Source: JALWZX01 sp964506905
GTDB taxonomy: Bacteria > Patescibacteriota > WWE3 > 2-01-FULL-39-13
Length of the DNA stretch: 13,648 nt
Assembly: GCA_964506905.1 (NCBI GenBank)
Contig: CAZDNW010000040.1
Location: 1-13,648 of the forward strand
Reading direction: 5' to 3'
Shown here: positions 7,018 through 12,896 of the stretch, piece after piece
Numbering within the stretch: the first letter of the stretch is position 1
Layout of the letters: every line of letters begins with the position of its first letter
The notes under the pieces: model-generated
Told to the model about the DNA's origin: nothing
Seen by the model: the letters and a program-made list of their open reading frames with translations, nothing else
Databases searched by the model: none
Position numbers and translations under genes: made by a program

Positions 7018-7043
7018 TATATTTTGCTATACATTTAGCAAAA
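7011..7043. promoter_or_regulatory. Three alternating TAGCA/TGCTA half-sites at the pyrophosphatase promoter
   Basis: TATAGCA (7011-7017) pairs with TGCTATA (7025-7031). TTTTGCTA (7022-7029) pairs with TAGCAAAA (7036-7043). The two overlapping perfect inverted repeats share the middle half-site, and one covers the extended -10. This is the form of an operator or of two competing hairpins. No regulator is identified. Confidence 0.4.
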
Positions 7044-7075
7044 GAGTTGATTTTGTTCTGTTCACTTCGGTTTAT

Positions 7076-7105
7076 TTCATAAATGTTTCTTGTGGTTCAT
7101 AAATG
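7076..7105. repeat. 10-bp direct repeat TTCATAAATG with a 20-bp period
   Basis: TTCATAAATG occurs at 7076-7085 and 7096-7105, just downstream of tRNA-Pro in its reading direction. The spacing is about two helical turns. It may be chance in AT-rich sequence or part of a binding site. Confidence 0.3.
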
Positions 7106-7111
7106 GGAATC

Positions 7112-7188
7112 TGGTCGGGGTGACAGGACTCGAACCTGTGACCTCATCGTCCCAAACGATGCGCGCTAGCCAACTGCGCCACACCCCG
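7112..7188 (-). tRNA. tRNA-Pro (anticodon TGG)
   Basis: On the minus strand the acceptor stem is CGGGGTG/CACCCCG. The anticodon stem CATCG/CGATG surrounds the loop TTTGGGA, giving TGG. The T arm is ACAGG-TTCGAGT-CCTGT, the discriminator is A, and CCA is encoded (7112-7114). It lies 53 bp downstream of the small 60-aa gene on the same strand and may be transcribed with it. Confidence 0.97.
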
Positions 7189-7241
7189 AAATAGTAATTA
7201 GACAATGTGATAATACTATAAAAATTATTTGAGTGAAAGGT

Positions 7242-7424
7242 TTAATAACTACTTCCTCCGTGGTACAAACCGAAAGTTTTAAAAACACCTTTAACAACAT
7301 CCACAGCAAGCTTCGCCAAAAGCGTAACAATATAAAAAATACCTTGCAAAACTTTTGCGAGGTAATATGTTGCGGTTCGTTGGTATTTATCAACTTGTTG
7401 GTCCATGTCGTATCCATCAGCCAT
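7242..7424 (-). CDS. Small membrane-associated protein, 60 aa, unknown function
   Basis: MADGYDMDQQVDKYQRTATYY is a polar, acidic N terminus. It is followed by one hydrophobic helix of about 25 residues (YLAKVLQGIFYIVTLLAKLAVDVVKGVF, 21-48) with Lys on one face, and a Gly/Ser/Tyr tail (HGGSSY). The helix could span the membrane or lie on it. I chose ATG at 7422-7424 because a good promoter (TTAACA, 18 bp, TATAAT) ends 6 nt before it; the earlier in-frame ATG at 7439 would lie within that promoter. The gene sits between tRNA-Pro and the divergent tRNA cluster. A dedicated near-consensus promoter makes a real gene likely. It matches no family I know. Confidence 0.65.
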   Translation of the reverse strand: MADGYDMDQQVDKYQRTATYYLAKVLQGIFYIVTLLAKLAVDVVKGVFKTFGLYHGGSSY

Positions 7425-7430
7425 ATTAAT

Positions 7431-7460
7431 ATTATACACTATTTTTTTGGTTTATGTTAA
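7431..7460 (-). promoter_or_regulatory. Promoter of the 60-aa protein gene (and perhaps tRNA-Pro)
   Basis: On the minus strand there is a -35 TTAACA (7455-7460), an 18-bp spacer and a perfect -10 TATAAT (7431-7436). The ATG follows 6 nt later, so the mRNA should be leaderless. No terminator lies between this gene and tRNA-Pro. Confidence 0.7.
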
Positions 7461-7479
7461 AATTCACAACAATTAGTTG

Positions 7480-7508
7480 TTTTAATAACTGATTTGCTCT
7501 ATTATAAT
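7480..7508 (+). promoter_or_regulatory. Promoter of the tRNA-Leu-Arg-Lys cluster
   Basis: A perfect -10 TATAAT (7503-7508) with a weak -35 TTTTAA (7480-7485) at 17 bp lies about 35 bp before tRNA-Leu. A small hairpin GAAATCC-GAG-GGTTTC (7516-7531, one bulge) followed by TATTTTAT lies in the short leader. Confidence 0.6.
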
Positions 7509-7543
7509 TTATGTGGAAATCCGAGGGTTTCTATTTTATATGT

Positions 7544-7631
7544 GGGCGAGTGGCGGAACTGGCAGACGCGCGAGACTTAAAATCTCGTTCTCTTTACGAG
7601 AGTGTGGGTTCGAGTCCCACCTCGCCCACCA
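7544..7631 (+). tRNA. tRNA-Leu (anticodon TAA)
   Basis: The acceptor stem is GGGCGAG/CTCGCCC. The anticodon stem CGAGA/TCTCG surrounds CTTAAAA, giving TAA. The long class II variable arm (GTTCTCTTTACGAGAGT) is typical of leucine tRNAs. The T arm is GTGGG-TTCGAGT-CCCAC, the discriminator is A, and CCA is encoded. Confidence 0.97.
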
Positions 7632-7639
7632 TTCCCTAT

Positions 7640-7716
7640 GCACCCGTAGCTCAATTGGATAGAGCACTGGTCTTCGGAACCAGGTGTTAGGGGTTCGAGT
7701 CCTCTCGGGTGCGCCA
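7640..7716 (+). tRNA. tRNA-Arg (anticodon TCG)
   Basis: The acceptor stem is GCACCCG/CGGGTGC. The anticodon stem CTGGT/ACCAG surrounds CTTCGGA, giving TCG. The discriminator is G and CCA is encoded (7714-7716). Many bacteria read CGN codons with an ACG (inosine) tRNA, and a TCG-anticodon arginine tRNA is a less common arrangement. It is 8 nt after tRNA-Leu. Confidence 0.96.
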
Positions 7717-7728
7717 TAATATTATTTT

Positions 7729-7803
7729 GGGCGCGTAGCTCAATGGCAGAGCAACTGGCTCTTAACCAGTAGGTTGGAGGTTCGAGTCCTCCCGCGCTCA
7801 CCA
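7729..7803 (+). tRNA. tRNA-Lys (anticodon CTT)
   Basis: The acceptor stem is GGGCGCG/CGCGCTC, with one G-U pair. The anticodon stem ACTGG/CCAGT surrounds CTCTTAA, giving CTT, which reads AAG. The T arm is GGAGG-TTCGAGT-CCTCC, the discriminator is A, and CCA is encoded (7801-7803). It is the last gene of the cluster. Only 25 bp separate it from the stop of the facing M16 peptidase gene, and no terminator is seen. Confidence 0.96.
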
Positions 7804-7828
7804 AATGCATTAACTGAGAAATAACGAA

Positions 7829-10741
7829 TTATAACTTTTTTAATTTAAACCCATGTTTTTGTAGATTTTCCTCTTCTATTTGTTTTTTGTTACCAATTAG
7901 AGATGTTGATATGTTGTTTTTTTTATTTCTAACAAGTTCCCCTAATATATCGGCTAATTGATTAATATCTTTTGTGTCAGTTGTTAAAATGTCTATTCTA
8001 TCTTTTTCTAATATTTCTTTCTTAATACCCTTTAAATATCTAATAAGTGAGATATAGGATTTGGTTGGTTTTGTCATATGCGAATTTTGATATTGCAACG
8101 CACCTAATTTAAATTCTTCTAATTCTTTTCTTGTTAAATCGGTTTTCTGTAAAAAATCATGTACATTTTCATATATTTTTATGGTTTCACTTAAATTTGG
8201 ATCTCGGTAAGACATAAATGTTAGTACATTTTCTAGCATTGAATACTTAATGATTCCCCCATATGCACCACCCTTGTATCTAATCATTGGTTTTATATAA
8301 TTTGAGTCTATAAGGTTTGTAATCATATATATATTTCCTTCAGTTATTTCATTGTTGGTTTCTAACTTATATGATTGAGCAACATAATTTACACTTGTGT
8401 TTGTGTAAAAAGCATTTTTAACAGTAAATGGAGTAAATTCTTCTTTACACTTTTTGTTAGGTTTATTTAAAGTTTTAATGTTATTTTCTTTAAATTGCTT
8501 TTTCATTTCAGTTAATAAAATATCGTACACAGAATTTAATGTTTTTTCGCTAGTTCCAATATGTATTTTGATTGAGTTTTCATCTCTTATTTTTTTATAC
8601 AAATCTTTTAATTTTAATATTGTTTTGTCTAATTCATTTGATTTTTTTACCGATTTTTCTAAAAATTCTGTGTATTCAAGCCCGCTATTTCTTTCAATTG
8701 CATTCATATTAAAAAACATTCCTGATTTGCTATTTATGCCAGTGTATGTATGCCCATTAGTAGTTATAGAGTTCTTTAAATCTAACAAATCTTCATTTAT
8801 TAAGGTTGTTAAGTCTTTTTTTGTAATCTTGGTATTAGCATACATATCAATAATAATTTCGATTACATTAACAAGATTTTCTGGAAGAAATTCGGTAGAA
8901 ATTATAATTTTATTTACAAAGTCTTTTTTATTGGAATGTAATAAATTTTCTGTATTTAAAGACAATTTCCCAATATAAGTATCTATATCTTTTGACATTA
9001 ATGAACTAGTTCTCTTTTTTGTTGGCCCATACCCAATATAATTCAGCAACAATTCTAAAGTAGATAGTTCTTCTAACTTAACATTATTTATATCAACAAC
9101 AAAATTTAGCTGTATTATATTATTGGCACTTATATCAGAAAATAAAATTTCATCGTTAATATTTTTAACAGGTAGAAAATCGATGTTATTTGGTAAATCT
9201 GATAATTTGAGTTTGGGAATAGTTTGAATAATTTTTTGTGTATCAGGTTTTTCTTTCCACCTTATAAAATCTTCGCTTTCTACTTCGAACTTTTTTATAT
9301 CATTAATACTTTTAAAAAATTCTTTTATTTTTTGTTTTTCAAAGTTTTGATATTTAGAAATTATCTTATTGTCTGGAATATATATTAATTTGAACTCATT
9401 TTTCTTAATCAAAACGTTAGAAAACAAATTTTCAAAATAATTAGTATTCTCTAAATCATTTTCCAGTTCGGTTTTTATATTATAAAATCCTACAAAATCT
9501 GTTAATCCATATTTGGTTGACCAAATTTGCGAAGTTATATCTCTGGCAAACAAAATACCTCTTGGAATAGTATTAGAATCATATATCGCTAGTTTATAAA
9601 ACATTCTGTTCATAATTGCTTTCAATTTACTTTTATTATTATTTGCTATCATTAATTCTAATGCGTTTTTATATACAAATTCTGCTTTTTTTAAAGTTTT
9701 CTCGTCATTTTTTATGCCACTTAATTCAGTTACAAAGATAAAATGATTACCATTGCTTATATCAGTCCAAGAATCTATTGATTTTGTGATACCTTTTTTT
9801 ACTAAATTTTTGTAGAACTCAGAATATTCTGCTTTGATGTAGGTACTTATAATATCAAATGCATATATATCCTTTACAGTAAGATTACTTAAAGGCACTT
9901 TGTATATATAAGATATATGTGCTGTATTTAAGTCGTTACTTGAAAATTTCACTGTTGTTTTATGGCTAATTTTATTAGCTTTTTTATTATGTGGAATTCT
10001 TACAGGTTTTTTGGCTAAGTAGTTATTAAAATATTTATTTAACACATTTTGAGTTTTTGTAATATTAATATTTCCATGAAATACGGTTAATGAATTTGAC
10101 GGATGATAATATTTCCTATAAAAGTTTTTAAATTTACGATATGATAAATTAAGAATTTCTTTTGGTTTTCCACCAGAATCGTAGGAGAAAGGCGAGTCTT
10201 GTAATAGGTTTTCAAATACAGATCTATATTTAACTCTATCTATTGAATCAATCAAACCCTTCATTTCATTATAAACAATACCTGTTAATTCAACCTTTTT
10301 ACTTTCAGAATTATATAAATAAGCATACCCTTCTCTTTTAAAAATGTTTTTTGTTAATAATGGGTTAAATACAGAGTCTAAATATACATCCATTAAATTA
10401 AAAAAATCTTTTTCAATCTTACTTGAAACAGGATAAACAGTTATTGCAGGAAATGTTGATGCATTTAAATATGTAGCTTGCGAAGTTCTAAGCAATTCAA
10501 AAAATGGGTCTTTTAATGGATATTGTTTTGATCCAGAGAGAACAGAATGTTCAAGTATGTGTGGGATACCTTTTGAATTACTTGGGGGTGTTTTAAATCC
10601 TATGCTAAAAGATAGGTTTTTTTCATTCTTATCGATAAGATAGATAACTTTTGCTTTTGTTTTTAAATGTTCATATATCCTAATATAAAGGTTGTATTCG
10701 TCCACCTTATTCGATTGTGTAAGTTTGAAACTCCTATTCAC
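7829..10741 (-). CDS. M16C zinc metallopeptidase, PreP/Cym1-like
   Basis: A 970-residue insulinase-superfamily peptidase, the usual length for the M16C (presequence protease) group, which folds as two halves around a chamber and degrades peptides. The inverted zinc motif HILEH is at 61-65 (H61, E64, H65), and the third ligand is probably E159 in GIVYNEMKG. The family marker DPFFELL is at 78-84. The C-terminal half has the substrate-anchoring RYKGGAYGG (821-829) and SYRDPNL (844-850). All catalytic elements are therefore intact. There is no signal peptide, so it probably acts in the cytosol on peptides, including debris of protein turnover. It is very rich in Lys, Asn and Ile, in line with the AT-rich genome. 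The start is GTG (10739-10741), 6 nt after a -10-like TATTAT. It diverges from trmD. Confidence 0.93.
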   Translation of the reverse strand: MNRSFKLTQSNKVDEYNLYIRIYEHLKTKAKVIYLIDKNEKNLSFSIGFKTPPSNSKGIPHILEHSVLSGSKQYPLKDPFFELLRTSQATYLNASTFPAITVYPVSSKIEKDFFNLMDVYLDSVFNPLLTKNIFKREGYAYLYNSESKKVELTGIVYNEMKGLIDSIDRVKYRSVFENLLQDSPFSYDSGGKPKEILNLSYRKFKNFYRKYYHPSNSLTVFHGNINITKTQNVLNKYFNNYLAKKPVRIPHNKKANKISHKTTVKFSSNDLNTAHISYIYKVPLSNLTVKDIYAFDIISTYIKAEYSEFYKNLVKKGITKSIDSWTDISNGNHFIFVTELSGIKNDEKTLKKAEFVYKNALELMIANNNKSKLKAIMNRMFYKLAIYDSNTIPRGILFARDITSQIWSTKYGLTDFVGFYNIKTELENDLENTNYFENLFSNVLIKKNEFKLIYIPDNKIISKYQNFEKQKIKEFFKSINDIKKFEVESEDFIRWKEKPDTQKIIQTIPKLKLSDLPNNIDFLPVKNINDEILFSDISANNIIQLNFVVDINNVKLEELSTLELLLNYIGYGPTKKRTSSLMSKDIDTYIGKLSLNTENLLHSNKKDFVNKIIISTEFLPENLVNVIEIIIDMYANTKITKKDLTTLINEDLLDLKNSITTNGHTYTGINSKSGMFFNMNAIERNSGLEYTEFLEKSVKKSNELDKTILKLKDLYKKIRDENSIKIHIGTSEKTLNSVYDILLTEMKKQFKENNIKTLNKPNKKCKEEFTPFTVKNAFYTNTSVNYVAQSYKLETNNEITEGNIYMITNLIDSNYIKPMIRYKGGAYGGIIKYSMLENVLTFMSYRDPNLSETIKIYENVHDFLQKTDLTRKELEEFKLGALQYQNSHMTKPTKSYISLIRYLKGIKKEILEKDRIDILTTDTKDINQLADILGELVRNKKNNISTSLIGNKKQIEEENLQKHGFKLKKL

Positions 10742-10747
10742 AAAACT

Positions 10748-10753
10748 ATAATA
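10748..10753 (-). promoter_or_regulatory. Predicted -10 of the M16C peptidase gene
   Basis: TATTAT on the minus strand, 6 nt before the GTG start, with no Shine-Dalgarno. The spacing implies a leaderless transcript beginning at the GTG. No clear -35 is seen. Confidence 0.45.
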
Positions 10754-10789
10754 CTTTAATTGGTTCTTAATTTATATAAGAAATTACTT

Positions 10790-10795
10790 TACAAT
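10790..10795 (+). promoter_or_regulatory. Predicted -10 of trmD
   Basis: TACAAT lies 9 nt before the ATG at 10805. No Shine-Dalgarno lies between. It supports the 10805 start over the in-frame ATG at 10760, which is upstream of this box. Confidence 0.5.
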
Positions 10796-10804
10796 CTGTT
10801 TAAT

Positions 10805-11476
10805 ATGCAAATAGACATAATTACTATATTTCCAAACATGTTCAAAGAAGTTTTTGAATGGGGAATTATCTCACAAGGAGTTAAAGAGGGTGTTGTTGAT
10901 ATAAATATAATTAATCTTAGAGATTACACACACGACAGACATAAACAAGTTGATGATAGACCACTAGGTGGCGGTGTTGGAATGGTTTTAAAACCAGAAC
11001 CTTTATTTGAGGCAGTTAATGATTTAAAAAACAAATTCAAAAATAAAAGTAAAAAAAACTCTTACATTATATTTTTAACTCCGCAAGGTAAAACATTAAA
11101 CCAAACCGTAGTCGAAAATTTATCAAAGAAAGACCATCTTATTTTAATATGTGGAAGATATGAAGGAATTGATCAGCGAGTTCGAGATTATTTGGTTGAT
11201 GCTGAAATTTCTATTGGCGATTTTGTGTTATCTGGCGGTGAATTCCCAGCAATGGTACTTACTGATGCAATTGTGAGATTAATACCTGGAGTGATAAAAA
11301 ACAAAGATTTTAATGAAAGTGAATCTTTTTCTAATCCAACTGACAGAAATCAATTAGATTATCCACAATATACAAGACCAGCTGACTACAATGGTATTAA
11401 GGTGCCAGATATTTTGTTAAGTGGAAATCATAAAGAAATTAAAAAGTGGCGGGAATCCAATAGAAAGAAAAAATAA
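10805..11476 (+). CDS. trmD: tRNA (guanine-N1-)-methyltransferase
   Basis: TrmD transfers a methyl group from S-adenosylmethionine to G37 of tRNAs with a G36-G37 pair (Leu, Pro and Arg isoacceptors), which prevents +1 frameshifting. It acts as a SPOUT-fold homodimer in the cytosol. From the chosen start the protein has 223 residues. DRPLGGGVGMVLKPEP is at 51-66, LTPQGK at 91-96, the cofactor-knot LICGRYEGIDQRV at 114-126, IGDFVLSGGE at 137-146, and the catalytic Asp is probably D154 in LTDAIVR. ATG at 10805 gives MQIDIITIFPNMF, the family's standard N terminus; the 15 residues of the longer frame (from 10760) do not fit. The usual partners rpsP, rimM and rplS are not next to it. The tRNA-Leu, -Pro and -Arg genes nearby are of types that TrmD modifies. 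Confidence 0.97.
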   Translation: MQIDIITIFPNMFKEVFEWGIISQGVKEGVVDINIINLRDYTHDRHKQVDDRPLGGGVGMVLKPEPLFEAVNDLKNKFKNKSKKNSYIIFLTPQGKTLNQTVVENLSKKDHLILICGRYEGIDQRVRDYLVDAEISIGDFVLSGGEFPAMVLTDAIVRLIPGVIKNKDFNESESFSNPTDRNQLDYPQYTRPADYNGIKVPDILLSGNHKEIKKWRESNRKKK

Positions 11477-11511
11477 TTATCTATATTATAGATTATATTT
11501 AGACTTTCTAT

Positions 11512-11517
11512 TACAAT
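11512..11517 (+). promoter_or_regulatory. Predicted -10 of the glycoside hydrolase-like gene
   Basis: TACAAT, the same hexamer as before trmD, lies 7 nt before the ATG at 11525. A short AT palindrome (ATCTATA-T-TATAGAT, about 11479-11493) lies upstream, between trmD and this box. Confidence 0.45.
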
Positions 11518-11524
11518 TGTATTA

Positions 11525-12799
11525 ATGCCTAAATCCAGTAACCTTATTCAATATAGAGATAAAACTGTAGCAACCACAGTTGGTTTTGATGATACAAATA
11601 CAAATAATAGCGATATATATCAAAAAGCATTAGCGATATCAAAAGATGTATTAAAACAATCAGCTTCAGAAGATGGCTTAATTGCAGGTTCCCATCATTT
11701 CAAAGATATATGGGCAAGAGATTCCTTTTTTGCTTCGTTAGGCTCAACTATTTATTATCCCGGATTTACAAAACAAACATTAAAAACTTTTTTATCGTTT
11801 CAAAAATCAACAGGTGAACTTCCATATAGAATATTTAAAACATCACAAACACCACTAAAATATTTCGGTAAATCACACAATATTCACGGATTAAGGCCAA
11901 ATTATAAAAACCTAGCAAGCTCTCTAAATTTTGTTCCAGATGGCGGGTTATTATTACTTGTTGCGTTTGATAATTATGTAACACTGACCAACGATAAAAA
12001 ATTTTTAGAAGTTAATTATGCAAAACTTTTAAAAGCAATTGATTTTTATATTACGAAAACTGATAAAACATTAATACAAGAAGGCTATCTATCAGGTTGG
12101 ATGGATTCAATTCTAAAATCAGGAACAGTTTTTTACACTAATTTAATTTACTACAAAGCATTAGAATCGATTGTTCATTTAGAAACAATAATAGGTAGAA
12201 AAAAAGAAAAAGAAAGACACAAAGCTTTATTAAATCAAGTAAAAGATACACTATATGATAAATTTTATAATGGTGAATATTTTATAGATTTTATTGACAA
12301 AAAGCCAAATGATTATTTTGAAACATATTCTAACCTGCTAGCAATTTTGTTTAATTTAACAACACATCGCGAATCTGACATTATTTTATACTATATTAAA
12401 AATTATTTAGAAGATGACTCTAAATTAATAAAATCCATTTATCCAAAGTATCCTAAGACAAAAATTTATCCATTAAATTACATCATTGGTTTATCAGAAT
12501 ATCACAATACTAATATTAGGTGGTTGCAACCAACAATTGTTTATTCTATTGCCTTAAACAAAGAAGGCTATAAAGAAAAAGCAAAAACTGTTTTTAAAGG
12601 TGTAGCAAATATCATTGTAAAAAACAAAACAGTGTATGAAATCTTTGATAAAGACGGAATTCCAATAAAAAAAAGAATATATAAATCTGAAAGGAATTTT
12701 TCGTGGTCAGCTGGACTTTATATGCTTGCCTATAATGAGGTGATTGATTCCTCACAAAAATTAAGCCTACAAAAAAGTTACACAGATTTTGTTATTTAG
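11525..12799 (+). CDS. (alpha/alpha)6-barrel glycoside hydrolase-like protein, debranching-enzyme/invertase type
   Basis: A 424-residue protein without signal peptide. It resembles the catalytic domains of amylo-alpha-1,6-glucosidase (C-terminal part of glycogen debranching enzyme) and alkaline/neutral invertase. The marks are KDIWARDSFFASLG (60-73), where families of this fold carry a (W/F)xRD motif, then VPDGGLLLLVAFDNY (137-151), LSGWMDSILKSGTVFYTNLIYYKAL (189-213), and near the end NFSWSAGLYMLAYNE (391-405). D66 and D194 are candidate acidic active-site residues by position, which is inference. Substrate and specificity cannot be read from the sequence; breakdown of a storage or scavenged alpha-glucan, or of sucrose, is possible. 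It starts 48 bp after trmD on the same strand but has its own -10 box. The stop is TAG. Confidence 0.7.
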   Translation: MPKSSNLIQYRDKTVATTVGFDDTNTNNSDIYQKALAISKDVLKQSASEDGLIAGSHHFKDIWARDSFFASLGSTIYYPGFTKQTLKTFLSFQKSTGELPYRIFKTSQTPLKYFGKSHNIHGLRPNYKNLASSLNFVPDGGLLLLVAFDNYVTLTNDKKFLEVNYAKLLKAIDFYITKTDKTLIQEGYLSGWMDSILKSGTVFYTNLIYYKALESIVHLETIIGRKKEKERHKALLNQVKDTLYDKFYNGEYFIDFIDKKPNDYFETYSNLLAILFNLTTHRESDIILYYIKNYLEDDSKLIKSIYPKYPKTKIYPLNYIIGLSEYHNTNIRWLQPTIVYSIALNKEGYKEKAKTVFKGVANIIVKNKTVYEIFDKDGIPIKKRIYKSERNFSWSAGLYMLAYNEVIDSSQKLSLQKSYTDFVI

Positions 12800-12850
12800 A
12801 TAAATTCAAGTTTACCTTTTTTAATGTTTTTGTGCTAAATTAAAATTAGT

Positions 12851-12875
12851 AATTAGTGGAATCCCCCCGCTAATT
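12851..12875 (+). terminator. Hairpin between the glycoside hydrolase-like and helicase genes
   Basis: AATTAGTGG (12851-12859) pairs with CCGCTAATT (12867-12875) through one G-U pair, with the loop AATCCCC. No T-tract follows, so termination is uncertain. It may be a transcript-end stabiliser or lie just upstream of the helicase promoter. Confidence 0.4.
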
Positions 12876-12881
12876 AAATCG

Positions 12882-12887
12882 CATAAT
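12882..12887 (+). promoter_or_regulatory. Predicted -10 of the UvrD-like helicase gene
   Basis: CATAAT lies 9 nt before the ATG at 12897, with no Shine-Dalgarno. This is again the leaderless spacing. No clear -35 is seen. Confidence 0.4.
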
Positions 12888-12896
12888 TTTTATAAA

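Noticed and set aside
7233..7460. 75-codon plus-strand frame and 83-codon minus-strand frame overlapping the 60-aa gene
   Set aside because: Neither has a promoter or start signal as good as the 60-aa frame, and the 83-codon frame runs into tRNA-Pro.
7577..7810. 77-codon minus-strand frame over the tRNA cluster (HLVSAGGLEPPTYWLRASC...)
   Set aside because: This is the well-known false translation of tRNA genes read antisense (GLEPPTYWLRAS, PRGLEPLTPGSE). The tRNAs fully explain the sequence.
8454..8978. 174-codon plus-strand frame inside the M16C peptidase gene
   Set aside because: Its Phe/Ser/Ile-rich translation is what the complement of Lys/Asn/Glu-rich coding gives. It is hydrophobic by composition only and is antisense to an intact peptidase.
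10760..10804. 15-residue N-terminal extension of TrmD
   Set aside because: The family starts at M-(K/Q)-I-D-I, which is at 10805. The extension covers the -10-like TACAAT.
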